A stretch of 64,000 nt of DNA from Sorex araneus (GCF_027595985.1 NC_073303.1:28047847-28111846), one strand, 5' to 3'; positions 45,841 through 57,908 are shown, counted from the first letter of the stretch. Notes: generated by a model from the letters alone, not told the origin. Numbers and translations are program-made.

Positions 45841-47360
45841 TTCTCTCCTCCAATGCCCCTCCTCTCACCTCTTCTCTGGGATTTAAGGTGCTCTATGACC
45901 CCAAAACTCACATGACCCTCATATACTCTCCCAATCTCTAGATTTTTTTTAAAAGCTCAATTGTTACCTACTTTTGGATATTACCCTGGGTATTTTAGGC
46001 TTCATCAGTGAATTGCCTTTTTTTTCTTCCCCCACAGAAGCTTACATTGCTCTTATAAGCACCTCTAATTCCCTTAGTTTATCTTTAAACTTTTTTTTTT
46101 GCTTTATCTCTCATTGTTACATTCCTCAAGTCAGTCTGGATTACTTATAAGTCAAGACTTCTAGCATTTCTGGACTTCGTATTTGTAGTGAATTGCTTGC
46201 TTTTCTATTTCCCCGATAGCCTTTTCATATTTTACTGTAAAGCAATTTTCTTTGCTTAGACACAAAAAGACCAATGATGCTCATCGTTAATGCTATGCTC
46301 CTAATATTTGGGCATTAATTGACTATAAAATATATCTACTCCTGGGGATCCATCATATTTACTTGACTCAGTCTTTAGTTGCCAAAGATCGTAACACCCC
46401 ACAAAGGGAGGTCCCTCTGTGGGACTGAGATGGACCTGGGGTGAGCAGCATGGCTACCCTGGCATCAAAATTGGACAGTCTAGAAAGCACAAAAGCATGG
46501 TCTTGATGCAAGCCATCATGATTTAAGACAGGACCTCCATGGGAAGCACAAGCTGAACCAGCCTGAGGGTTTAGACTGGGATTTATAGTAAAAGACTTGC
46601 TTACCCTCGGAGCACAGAGAACTAAGTTTTGGGATCTTTATTTCTTACTGTGCTTATCCAAATAACTGTAAGTATTAATAAGAAATAAATGTGATTGTTT
46701 AATATGTACAGCTATAGGAAATGAGAAAAGCCATATAGATGTCCTGGGAGACAGAGAGTTAATGCCCCCAAAATAATTGTCGCTGCCAAAATGCTTTACC
46801 TCTGTAACTGATAACTCATACCTCCATGCAGTATTCTACCTCAAACCCTTTCAGATGTTCTATTAGTATGCTAACAGCTCTGCACTAAGTAGGCCATTTT
46901 GACCATAAGTCTGGGTCCCCCAGACCCCTAGTATCTTTGTTCCTCTGCCGGGGTGGCTGGGGAGGCCCGGAAGGCAATGCACACTATGTGCCCCCATATT
47001 TTTTGAACTCACAACCTACTGAGATTCCAACTGATTGACTCCACAATAAACTAATACTTTCATTAGAGGCAATGAATTGTTCCCTCATTGTAAGGTTTTT
47101 GCTGAAAGTTTTCCTCTTATCTAGGCCTAACTAGACCATAGTCCTTTATACTTCAGATTTATTTAATCACATTTACAAGATTGAGTTTCATGCCTAAGAA
47201 CACCAAGCAATCAAAATATTTTGATATCTCAGTGAAAGTTAATAGCTCTGCCTCACTTGTGTTTCTACCATTGACTACTGCTAGCTACTCCCTTACTTCA
47301 GGGACAAATGAAAGTCACATCTAGCTCTGCACTTAATCTAGATTTGTTAAAACAGATATA
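45841..47360. other. Spacer, possible old LTR, no gene
   Basis: 46400-47100 has features compatible with an old LTR (an AATAAA at about 47045 after a C-rich segment), but I cannot assign it. No class II exon. Confidence 0.3.
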
Positions 47361-47364
47361 AAAA

Positions 47365-47562
47365 TAAGAAATAGGGGCTGAAGAATAGAGTACAGCAGGT
47401 AGGATGCTTGCCTTACCCGCGATTGATCTAAGTTCAATTTCTGGAACCCCATAGAGTTCCCTGATCTCTCTCTGTTAGGAGTGATCCCTGAACACAGAAT
47501 CAGGAGTTAGTCCTGAGCACTACTGGGTGTGGCCGTGAAATAAAATAGCCCCCATGAAAGTC
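47365..47562 (+). repeat. SINE-A
   Basis: ataggggctgaagaatagag head and gggtgtggccgtgaaataaa end. Confidence 0.82.
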
Positions 47563-47614
47563 CAAGGAATAAATCAGTACTCATTTTAATATATCTTTGA
47601 AAGGTTATAATAGG

Positions 47615-47770
47615 GAGGGCTCGGAATGTGGATCAGTAATTGGGCATGTGCCTTGCATGTGTAAGACCCTGGACTTGATAGCTGGCACCATCAACATAGC
47701 TGGGCATAATCTCAGAGCAGCACCTGACCTGATCCCTGGCTTAGCACTGTAATAACAGCAGCAACAATGA
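47615..47770 (+). repeat. SINE-A, diverged
   Basis: gagggctcggaatgtggatc head with catgtgccttgcatgtg. Old copy. Confidence 0.55.
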
Positions 47771-47923
47771 AGTTACTATGGAAAATGGAATTTTGAAACT
47801 TGAAAGTACCAAACTAAATTTCAAAGTTTGTTTTAAAATTTTATATTGTGAATTATCAATAATGATAAGAAAAAGTTTCTATTCCTTTTCTCACTATTAA
47901 TGAGATAAGAATTCTCTAGGCAG

Positions 47924-48118
47924 GAGCCGTAGTGCTAGTACAGCTGGTAGGGCATTTACTTTGCATGCGGCTGACTCAGGTTCGATATCCGGCATCACAT
48001 TTGGTCCCTCGAGCATCTCCAGGAGTAATTTCTGAGTGCAGAGTCAGGAGTAACCCCTGAGCATTGCCAGTTGTGATTCCAAAAGTCCAAAACAAAAAAA
48101 CCAAATAAACGAACAAAA
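47924..48118 (+). repeat. SINE-A with TSD
   Basis: Flanked by agaattctctaggcag at 47908-47923 and 48119-48134. Confidence 0.92.
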
Positions 48119-48394
48119 AGAATTCTCTAGGCAGAGTCCCAGACCCATTCCTGAGAAACTGAAGTACTGAGCTATTGAGGCCCTGTCTATTACTCAGGAT
48201 CCCTTTTTTGTCCTCAGGTCAGGATTCCCTGCAAAGGAGAAGGGGAAAGCTGTGAGCCACTGCAGCTTGGCTCTGCCCAGCCCCAGTTCCAAGAAACGGA
48301 GTCATCAGGGCATTGGAGGCCTATTTGTGTGGCCTTCAGGATTTCCATTTCCCTTCCCAGGTCAGGACCCCTTGTGAAATGCGTGGCCACTTTC

Positions 48395-48800
48395 TCATAA
48401 GCTGGGGGAGAAGGCAGGTGGAATAGAGAAGGGATCACTAAGTCAATGAGGGTAGGAGGGATAGTTTCGGATGGGAGATGTGTGCTGAAAGTAGATGAAA
48501 GACCAAACATGATAGCCTCTCAGTATCTGTATTGCAAACCATAATGCCAAAAAGGAGAGAGAGACAGAGAGAGAGAGAGAGAAGAGAAAGAGAGAGAGTG
48601 AAACAGAGAGAGAAAGTGAGAGAGAGAGTATGGGAGAAATAAATTGTCAGTCATAGAAGCAGGGGGAGGAATGGGATGGGGGAGGAGAGACTAGGGACAT
48701 TGGTGGTGGAAAATGTGCACTGGTGGAGGGATGAGTGTTTGTTGTATGACTGAAACTCAAACATGAAAGCTTTGTAACTGTATCTCACGGTGATTGAAAA
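48395..48800 (+). mobile_element. L1 3' UTR fragment
   Basis: Plus-strand counterpart of the inverted 3' UTRs elsewhere: ctgtattgcaaaccataatg, a GA-rich tract at 48555-48632, ggtggtggaaaatgtgcact, and ctcacggtgattgaaaaaat. Confidence 0.85.
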
Positions 48801-48899
48801 AATGTGTGGTCACTATGAAGCAAGTTCTTTTATTACCTTTTCATATTTCACTGAGATCATACAAAGACATACTCTATTCACGTAGTCACACACCAAAAT

Positions 48900-49480
48900 A
48901 CAAGAAACATTTCCACACTGCAAAATTCACACTGGGAGAGCAGCACAGAACTCCACCATGCTTAGGGAGAACAGATGATAGCTCTGAAGACTCAATCAGT
49001 CATAACCAGCCATATAATCTCTCTAATGAGGACCTTTAGAGAGAAAATGTTGAGGATGTTTAAGGAGCTCAAAGAAACAATGGAACAGACAGCCAAAACC
49101 AGAAGAGGATATGAGAGCAGAAATGAAGAAACTATAAGCAGAAATGTAGAACTAAGAAGTTTGGCAGGTAAAACAAACCCACTGGAAGTCCTTAGCAGTA
49201 GAGTAACAGTAGCTGAGGGTAAAATCAGTGATCTCCAAGATGAGATGCAGAAAATCTCCAGACAATAGCAGAAGATGGAAAAAAGGCAAGAAAGAAAATT
49301 CTGACTTATGCTGGGACCATTGGTGGTGGAAAATGGGCACTGGTGGAGGGATGGGTACTCAATCATTATATGACTAAAAACAAGCATGAAAGTTTATAAG
49401 CCTGTAACTGTACCTCACGGTGATTCACTAATAAAAAAAGAAGAAAATTCTGATTTTGAGGCAATAGTTAAAGAAAATAC
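48900..49480 (+). mobile_element. L1 ORF1 fragment with a nested L1 3' end
   Basis: The frame at 48975-49268 is a coiled-coil L1 ORF1 segment (FKELKETMEQTAKTRRGYES, SRVTVAEGKISDLQDEM). A short L1 3' end (about 49305-49436) interrupts it, flanked by aagaaaattctga on both sides (49288-49300 and about 49442-49454). That is an insertion into an older L1. Confidence 0.8.
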
Positions 49481-49589
49481 TACTGGGACGTTTTCAGACT
49501 AAAACTCAGCATGGAAATATTGGATGTGAAGGAAGACATGGCAGAGAGGGGCTTATTATTATATACATGTATATATGACATTTTAATTA

Positions 49590-49755
49590 ATAAATTTATC
49601 TTTTGCTTTTTGGGTCACACCTGGCGATGCTCACCTGGGTCTGCACTCAGGAATTACCCCTGACAGTGCTCAGGGGGACCATATGGGATGCCGTGGGATC
49701 AAACCCAGGTTGTCCACGTGCAAGGCAAATACCCTATCTGCTGTAGTATCTATGA
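49590..49755 (-). repeat. SINE-A
   Basis: ttttgggtcacacctggcga start and reversed tRNA head. Minus strand. Confidence 0.85.
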
Positions 49756-49924
49756 CTTTTAATCCCCAAATAGAAGTTAATCACAAAAATAATTCTCTAG
49801 CCAGGTAGAGAAATGGAAGTCATTTGGGGGGACATTTGAATGAGATAATGATGAAAGTATCTCAGAAAAAGTAAATACTTTGACCTTACTTAGTATGCAT
49901 AACAATGGGGATGTGTTGCATGGC

Positions 49925-50890
49925 CGCTTTCATGGTCCAGGAATATGTTCACCATATGTGAGGCTCACCCGAACGTGTGGAAAGAGGCCTGAAGCGTGAC
50001 AGCGTGTTGGGTAGTGGAGGTTGGCTGCCGGGGCTGGGTCCCTTGGGGCAGGAAGGGCTCTCACCTGTCCCCCCTCTGGGGTGCCCCGAGTGAAAACAGC
50101 CTACAGCAGAGTCCGAAGGCCTCATTTTATGCTCCCTTCTGGGAGAAGCAGCTGTGAAAGAACAATAAAAGAAATTTTTTTTTCTATTTTTCCTTTCCAC
50201 TCACTCCCTCCACCCTCTGTTTGTGTCAGTCAAGGGAGTCAGAGGCTCGAGGATGCTGCATGGACACAGGCAAGTGGCCGGACCTTGCTGAGTCTCAAGA
50301 ATCTTTTGAGCCGAGAGACTGGCAGAGCTTGGGAAACACGGGAGCAGCAGCAGGATTCTGAGAATGAGCCGGGAGCCAGATACCCAGCAGCCAGCTCTCA
50401 GCCCACCACTCTCCCTGACCACTCTCCCTGACCACTCTCCCTGACCACTTTGCCTCTGCCTGCTCATCGCTGACACTGGGCGCAGCGTCTCTGAACCCCT
50501 TGCCCAGGGCTGACACTCTCCTACCTGCCTCGGCCACCATTTTTCACACATCACAAGACACTCCCTATCCATTTTCCATAATTACCATACCACATTTGAT
50601 GGGGTTCAGACAGTCGGCAACAAATCATACTCTCGGAGAACCCGGCAAGCTACCGAGAGCATCCCGCCCGAAAGGCAAAGGCTGGTAAGTTACCCCTGGC
50701 GTATTCGATATGCCAAAAACAGTAACAATAACGGGTCTCATTCCCCTGACTCTGGAAAAGCCTCCAATATGGGAAAGACGAGTAAGGAGAGCCTGCTAAA
50801 ATCTCAGGGCTGGGACAAAAGGAGAAGTTACTGGTGCCTGCGTGAGTAAATTGATGAAAAACAGGATGACAGTGATACAGTGATACCACT
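49925..50890 (+). mobile_element. Composite repeat C/SINE-B-like element with a 13 bp tandem repeat
   Basis: Three parts can be seen. At 49950-50110 is a variant of the repeat C GC-rich part (gaacgtgtggaaagaggcct). At 50190-50560 is a G/C-rich segment that includes CTCCCTGACCACT three times in tandem (50411-50449). At 50600-50890 is a SINE-B/C body with the RTE-type tail gatgacagtgatacagtgat. I found no flanking duplication, so two separate insertions are possible. Confidence 0.55.
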
Positions 50891-51012
50891 TTATAGTACA
50901 GTTTGATGCCTCCATTTTTTTTTCTTGAGGCTTACTTTGATGTTTTGGGGGGGAGGACTGATAGATCTTCATGAATTTCAGGAGTGTTTGATCTATTTAT
51001 TTGAAAAATATT

Positions 51013-51187
51013 TGGGGCTGGAGTCATAGCACCGTGAGTAAGGCGTTTGCCTTGTATGCAGCCGACCGGGTTCAAATCCCAGCATCCCATATGGTCTCCT
51101 GAGCACCATCAGGAGTAATTCCTGAGTGCAGAGCCAGGAGTAACCCCTGTGCATTGCCAGGTGTGACCCAAAAAGCAAAAAGAAAAA
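51013..51187 (+). repeat. SINE-A nested in L1
   Basis: ttggggctggagtcatagca head and gtgacccaaaaagc end. Plus strand, opposite to the L1. Confidence 0.9.
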
Positions 51188-52594
51188 GTTATGGGTATCT
51201 TTATAGGGACTGCACTGAATCTGTATAATGCTCTGGCGAGTATTGCTATTTTGATTATGTTAATCCTCCCAATCCATGAGTAGGGTAAGTAGGGCATATA
51301 TTTTTATTTCCTTGTGCTATTTTTATTTTAAGAAATGTTTTATAGTTTTCTTTGTATAGGTCTTTCGCCTCTTTAGTTCAGATGATTCTTAGATACTTGA
51401 TTTTCTGAGGAACAATTGTGAATGGAATTTTAAAATATACCTCTCTATTTCATTATTTGCATTTAGGAAAGAGTCATGGTCTTCTGTGTGCTAATTTTGT
51501 AGCCTGACACTTTACTTACACAAACCTATTGTGTCTAGGGGGGCTTTTTTGTGTAATCTTTAGTGTTTTCTAGATATGCTCTCATGTCACTTGCAAATAA
51601 GAGTGTAAGCTCTTCCTTTCCTACCTGGATGCCTTTAATATATTTTTCTTTCATAATTGCTATGGCAATTTTTTCCAATACTATATTGAATAAAAGTAGT
51701 GAAAGTGGGCAAAGTTGTTTCAGTCTGATCTTAGGAGAAAGGCTTTTATTTTTCCCCAACCAGTATAATGTTTTCTGTGAGTTTGTGGTAAACGACCTCG
51801 ACTACATTGAGGGAAGTTCCTTTAATTCCTATTTTATTGAGAGGGTTTTTTTTTCATCATGAATGGGTGGTGGATCTTGCTAAATACTTTCTCTGCATCT
51901 ATTAATATGATATGATTTTTTTCTTGTATTGAAAAAGTGCATTATATTGATTGATTTGTTGAACCCATTCATGCATCCCAGGGACAAATCCCATTTGGTT
52001 GTGGTGAATAAAATTTTTGATGCTATTGGATTTTATTTGCTGCTAGTATTTTGTTGAGGATATTTGCATCTCATTGTTAGGAATATAGGTCTGTAATTCT
52101 CCTTTTTTGTTCTGTCTGCTTTTGATTTCAAAGGTAATGTGTATACTTCAATGAAATTGTTTTGGAATGTTTCTGTTTCCTTAAGTTCCCGAAAGAATCT
52201 GAAAAGTATTGTCAGTAGCTCTTCTTTTAAAGTTTGAAAGAACTCTCTAGAGGAATCCATCTGGACTTGGGCTTTCATTTCTGGGGAGAATTTTGATTAC
52301 CATTTTAATTTTCTAAATAGCAATAGTCCTGCTCAGGTATTCCACATCTTCTTGGTTCAGCCTTGGGAGATGATAGGAGTCCAAAAATTTATCCATTTCT
52401 TCTAGCTTTCTTGTTCAGTGGCATAGAGATTTTCAAAGTAATCCATGGTGATACTTTGAATTTCTCCGACGTTAGTTGTGATATTCTCTTTTCATATCTA
52501 ATTTGGTTAATTAGGGTTTACTCTCTAGGTGAGTCTTGCCATCTATCATAGAACTAGCTCTTGATTTTATTAATCTTCTGTACATTTTTATTCT

Positions 52595-53251
52595 GACCAT
52601 CTAGTTGGTGGGTGGCCACGAGGTCTTCTGATGTCCTGTGGAATCCAGTCGTTAACAGCTCTAGTCCAGCGGTCGTCTCTGAATCGCATTATTACATGAC
52701 CGGTCCATCTGATTTTCGATGCCCTAGCAAACGAGACGGCATCCCTGATTTTTAACCGTCGACGGAGGTCAGAGCTCCGGACTCCTTCTCTCACTTGACT
52801 GAGACATGATATTCCCAGCATAGCTCTTTCGATTCCTCTTTGGGATACCCTAATAGCATTCTCATCCTATTTGCGTAGGACCAGGTCTCTGAGGCATATG
52901 TTAGTGCAGAAAGAACGGTGGAATGGGAAAGATGTGCCCGGAGTCAGAGGTTCTTCGTTCTCTTAACCACCTCTTCCACGCTCTTGAATGCATTCCACGC
53001 TGCTCTCTTCCTCCTGCGCAGTTCTGGCACCAAGTCGTTCCTCATGTTGATTTCTCGACCCAGGTACACATAGCTGCTGCATTCGGAGATTTCTTCGTCA
53101 AATCTCTGAATGGACTATTTGAGGCTCTTCCTGTTCCTGGAGCGAGCAGGTATCATTGGGCTGCAGTAGCTCGCGACAGGGACAAATGAAGACGTTACTG
53201 GTGCCCGCTCGAGCAAATCGAAGATCAACGGGACGACAAGTGATACAAGTG
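52595..53251 (+). mobile_element. RTE-clade LINE copy with inverted 5' part
   Basis: Flanked by atttttattct at 52584-52594 and 53252-53262. The 3' part (about 53088-53251) is sense and encodes the RTE C-terminus: FFVKSLNGLFEALPVPGAS, then YHWAAVARDRDK, a stop where Trp is expected, and RRYWCPLEQIEDQRDDK. The 5' part (52595 to about 53090) is inverted. On the minus strand it encodes the sequence directly upstream in the family: YVYLGREINMRND, RKRAAWNAFKSVEE, MLGISCLSQVREGVRSSDLR, KIRWTGHV and ending PRGHPPTRWS. No intact reading frame. Confidence 0.88.
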
Positions 53252-53949
53252 ATTTTTATTCTAATTCATTAATTTTTGCTCTAAATTTAATTATTTCCTT
53301 CACCTGCCTGCTTTGGGCTCCTCTTGTTGATTGTTTTCCAGTTTCTTAAGCTGTGCAGTTAGCTTATTTATGTAGATCTTTCTTCCTTCCAGAAAAATGC
53401 TTGTATAGTTACCCTTAATACCATTTTTGCTGTATCACACAGGTTCTGATAACTGTCCTCATTCCTATTTGTTTCTATGAATCTTTTATTTTCTCTCTGA
53501 CCCACTGGTTGTTCAGTAATAAGCTGTTTAGTTTTTAGGTTTTTGAGTTATTTATCCATTTATGTTTGTGGTTAACTTCTATTTTCAGAGCTTCATGGTC
53601 TGAGAAAATAATTGATAAGATTTATATCCTCTTGCCTCTATAGAGGTATGTTTTCTGGCTTAACATGTGTTCTATCATGGAGAATGTCACATGTGTATTT
53701 GGCTTTTTAGGAATTAAAAATCCTATAAATATCTACTAAGCCCCTCTCTTCCATTTCTTCCCTCATATTCAATGTTTCCTTGCTGAGTTTTAGTCTACTT
53801 GACCTACACATGGTGGTAGAGCAGCACTGAAATCTCCAACTATTATTGTTTTTCTATCAGTGTCTTCCTTTTAGTCTATTAGCAGTTGTTTTAAATATTT
53901 CACTGGTCCTTCCTTAGGTATATGTATGTTTAGGAGTGTGAGCTCTTAT

Positions 53950-53959
53950 ACACATACAT

Positions 53960-54015
<56 letters not shown>
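53950..54015. repeat. (CA)n(TA)n microsatellite
   Basis: Adjacent CA and TA runs inside the L1. Confidence 0.95.
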
Positions 54016-54870
54016 TTACCCCTTAATCATTAAGAAATGACCCTCTCTGTCTCTTATGGCCATTTTAGTCCTCAAGTCAATTTTGTCTGATACTAGTGTG
54101 ATCATCCTAGTCTTTTTGTGGGGGTTGTTCTATTGAAATATTGTCTTCTAACCTTTGAGTCTTTGCCCTTACTGTCCAAGTGTGTTTTCTGTAGGCAGCG
54201 GAAGATTGGATTTAATTTTCTAGTTCATGTTGTCACTCTGTGTCTTGTAGTTGATGAATTTAAGCCATTGACATTGAGTAAGAGTATTATAATGGAGTTT
54301 TGCACCATATTTCTATAGCAGTTTAATGTACTTGTGAGATGCATCTTGTCTTACAGTAGCCCCTCTGGTTCTTGTAAAGATGTTTTTAAGCCTATGAAGT
54401 TCCTGACCTATTGTTTATCTCTGAAGTTGTGTGTTGTTCCTTCAAATCTGAATGAGAAATTGTCAGGGTACAGTATTCTAAGTGAGGTGTTACTTTCATT
54501 GTTTAACTGAGGCCTGCCCCCCACTATATCCTGTCATTGTCTTTGGCCTAGAAGGCCTCATTTGGTAGAGCTTCAGTAAATCCTATTATTGCCCCTTTGT
54601 ATGTAAGTTATTACTTTGATTTTGCTGTTTTTAATATTCTACCTCTATCTATGGTTTTCATCATTTTGGTTGAGGTGTGTATTGGGGTCTTTTTGTTTGA
54701 ATCTCTCTTACTGGTACCCTTTGGGCTTCCTGGGTCTGGATACATGCATTCTTCAATTCTGGGAACTTCTTAGCAATGATATCTTTGTTACTTCTTCATT
54801 TGGGTTATCTTCTGACACCCTGATGATACTTATATTGTTACTCTTGAATTCATTCCACAGCTGTCTTGTG

Positions 54871-55054
54871 TTTTTTTTGTTGTTGTTGTTCTTTTTGGGT
54901 CACACCTGGCATTGCACAGGAGTTACCCCTGGCTCTGAACTCAGAAATTACTCCTGGTGGTGCTTGGGGGACCATATGGGATGGTGGGAATCGAACCCGG
55001 GTCAGCGATGTGCAAGGCAAATGCTCTTCCCGCTGTGCTATCGCTCTAGCCCCA
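54871..55054 (-). repeat. SINE-A nested in L1, with imperfect TSD
   Basis: Flanked by ccacagctgtcttgtg and ccacagttctcttgtg (54855-54870, 55055-55070). Confidence 0.92.
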
Positions 55055-55704
55055 CCACAGTTCTCTTGTGGCCATTTAGTCTGAATCCTTTTCCCATATC
55101 CTTCCATGTTCTGCAGGTTATCTGCATCTCATCTTGTAGTTCACTGATTTTGTCCTCAGCTACTGTGAGTGTTTGTCCTCAGTGATTGTGACTATTTGCC
55201 GAAAACCTTCCAGTGAATTTTTCATTTCATGTGCCAAATTCTTTTAGTTCCACTTGGATTTTCCTCACTTCTGGTCTCACAACCTCTTGTGTTTTATTGA
55301 TGGTCTGTTCCATTGTTTCTTGAGCTCCTTAAACATCCTTTACATTTCCATTTAAAAATCTTTACCTGAAAGGTCTGGATTGTACTTGAATTTTTGGGTG
55401 GCTATCTTTTTTCACAATATGTGGTGGGGTTCTGTGTGCCTTCTCCATTGTGTCTTTTGTACACTGGGAATGAGTCTCTCCAGATTACTGCTGTGACCTC
55501 CACCACCAGGGAGCTCACTGGGTGACCCAGCTGTTTTTGATGCTCTCTTCAATCTCTGTTGAAGTTATTCAGTGTAATTATTTTTATTTATCTTGAATTT
55601 TTTGCCCTGGCCCAGGGGATCTTTTTCAGTGTGATATATGCAGGAGGAGTGCAATTTCACAGCAGCATTAGAGGCTGTATCCCAGAGGGTGGTTGAGTTC
55701 ACCT

Positions 55705-55884
55705 ACTTTTTTTTTTCTGGCTTTATGGGTCATACCTGGCAATGCACAGGGGTTACTCCTGGCTCTGCACTTAGGAATCACCCCTGGCAGTGCTCAGGGG
55801 ACCACATGGGATGCTGGGAATCGAACCCAGGTTGGCCGTGTGCAAGGCAAACGCCCTACCTGCTGCACTATTGCTCCAGCCCCA
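55705..55884 (-). repeat. SINE-A nested in L1, with TSD
   Basis: Flanked by gagttcacct at 55695-55704 and 55885-55894. Near-consensus. Confidence 0.94.
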
Positions 55885-56304
55885 GAGTTCACCTGCTTTT
55901 TCCACCATGGTGTTGGTTGAGTTTGTTGTCCTGGTTGGTGTTTCTTCTGTGATCCCAGAGTCAGCTATCTGCTTGTTGTAGCTTGTTTTCTGCTTCCCGA
56001 TTTATTAAATTGGGATTATTATTATTTGTTGTTGTGTTGCTGAGTTTTGGAAGTGTTTTATGTATTTGATTTTCTACAAATCTCTTAGGTTTATTTTAGG
56101 CCTCATTTCTTTTGCAGTTCAAGAGATTTTTATTTTAATATAATCCCACTTGTCTATTTTTGCTTATATTTTCTTTGCCAATGGGTTGACTTATTGTAGA
56201 TTCTTCTGAAATGAGGATCATGGAGACTCTTGCTTATATTTTTCTAAATGTACTTACAGAAAAAGGTTAGGAGATATGATAAAAGAATGGAATTTACACT
56301 GGTT

Positions 56305-56405
56305 TGAGCTACAGCACCACCAGAAGTAATCCTTTAACATAGAGACAGGAGTAAACCCTGAGTATTGCCTGTTCTGCCCCCGCCCTCCCCACAAACAAAA
56401 AAAAA
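56305..56405 (+). repeat. SINE-A, 3' part
   Basis: gcaccaccagaagtaatcc onwards, C-rich, with A-tail. Confidence 0.7.
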
Positions 56406-56442
56406 GATAATGTGTCTACTAATGTATTAAAATACACTAATG

Positions 56443-56615
56443 TGGGGGCCAGAAAGATAGTACAGCAGATAGGGTGTTTGTCTTGTATGAGTCTGACCTG
56501 GTTCAATCCTTGGCATCCCATACGGTCCCCTAAACAGACTAGGAATGATTCCTGAGCCATAGACAAGAGTAACCCCTGAGCACTGCAAGATCTGGCCCAA
56601 CCCTCTCCCCCTAAC
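56443..56615 (+). repeat. SINE-A with TSD
   Basis: Flanked by aaaatacactaatg at 56429-56442 and 56616-56629. Confidence 0.92.
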
Positions 56616-56884
56616 AAAATACACTAATGGGTCATGTCCTAAAAAACAAACAAACAAAAAAACAAGGTTCTATATGTTACTTCTGTTGATTCCTATGTTT
56701 ATATTTAAGATCATTGATCAAAGATCCTATTTCTTCCTGAATTGTCACAATGATGTAGTCTTAAAGTTTTTCTTCCACTCTGAGGGCACAGAGGATGTCC
56801 CATGGGGAGAGGCTCCTACTCTATCCTAACTCAGATCAATGATTATTTTTCTAGTCTTCTACTTACTCAGCACATATTTGTTTG

Positions 56885-57035
56885 TTTGCTTGTTTTGTTT
56901 TGTTTTTGCTACACCAGGTTGTATTCAGGGCGTTTTCCTGACTTTGTGCTCAGGGATCAGTCCTGGTGGGGCATGGGGAACCATTTGGTGTGTTGCATGC
57001 AGTAAACTCCCTGTTTGTTGTACAACTGCCGCCTC
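56885..57035 (-). repeat. SINE-A, diverged
   Basis: gtgctcagggatcagtcctg core on the plus strand. Confidence 0.7.
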
Positions 57036-57349
57036 CCCTCCACTCCCCAGCCCCCAGCCATCTCAGCAAACAGTTCTTTTAACTCGTTTTTTGATTTTAC
57101 AGAAAAAAGTTACAGCTTGAGTTTTGTGGCTGGAATATGAACAGTGCAGAGAATTCTAGAGGAATGTAAAGAGTGTTGAGTGGCTCAAGAAAACACAGCT
57201 AGCAGTAAAGCAACCACAACCCAGAGTCTTTGAGCTGAGATTTTAACCACTCAGAAAAAGGATTCTAAGATGATACTTTTGTTACTAGTTGTTAATTTTG
57301 TGTGAAAATATCTTAAAGATAGGGAAATCCCCGAATTTTGAAGCAGGTT

Positions 57350-57530
57350 CTTCTTTTTTTTTTTTTTCTTGTTGGGTTACACCCAGCGATGCTCAGGGGT
57401 TACTCTTGCCTCTGCATTTAGGAATTACTCCTGGCAGTGCAGGAGGACCATATGGGATTCCAGAGACTGAACTCGGGTTGGCCCAGTGCAAGGCAAAGGC
57501 CGTATCCACTGTGCTATCGGTCCAGCCCTG
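57350..57530 (-). repeat. SINE-A
   Basis: T-run, ggttacacccagcgatgctc, reversed head ending ctatcggtccagccc. Confidence 0.9.
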
Positions 57531-57777
57531 AAGCAGTTTCATCAGTGTCCCAGGACAGAATTGAGAAAATTCCTCCCTAAAATAGGCAGGAGGTGTTGGA
57601 TCAGAGACCTCTGTTCATTCTTAGATATTTTGAAGTAGTAGTGAAGATGCTGTTGGACCTACCTTCCATTCAGTCACTTCCAAAGATGAATTTGATAGTG
57701 CTCCATCCCACCATGGTACCATTCTTGTTTTGGAGTTACCCATATTCTGATATATCATTGCTCCTGGATGTCCAGTA

Positions 57778-57908
57778 GGACTAGAGAGAGTACAGGGTTT
57801 AAGACGCTTGCCTCATAAGCAGCAGACTCTAGTTTTATCTACAGCACCACTAGGAGTGATTCCCGGACACACAGAGAGGAGTAAGACCTGAGTACTGCCT
57901 ATTGTGTT
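57778..57908 (+). repeat. SINE-A, diverged
   Basis: gactagagagagtacagggt head. Shortened body. Confidence 0.7.

Larger units (their letters stand above)
50930..56030 (-). mobile_element. Large L1 remnant (5' part through mid ORF2)
   Basis: On the minus strand: 5' region and ORF1-like sequence (about 54.3-56.0 kb, including the coiled-coil region at 55.1-55.4 kb) and ORF2. ORF2 begins near 54.27 kb (LNVNGLNSSTTRH) and continues to about 51.2 kb, with an RT-domain segment at 51535-51759. It is interrupted by frameshifts and by three SINE-A copies, one RTE copy and a microsatellite. The L1 3' end is absent. Confidence 0.85.

Noticed and set aside
49798-49925. Possible class II exon between the L1 and composite repeat
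   Set aside because: No Ig or TM signature. Similarity was only to AT-rich spacer.
50021-50431. 136-codon plus-strand frame
   Set aside because: It lies within the composite repeat and its translation shows no domain.
54616-55185. 189-codon plus-strand frame
   Set aside because: It is antisense to the L1 and runs through the nested SINE-A, so it is not a gene.
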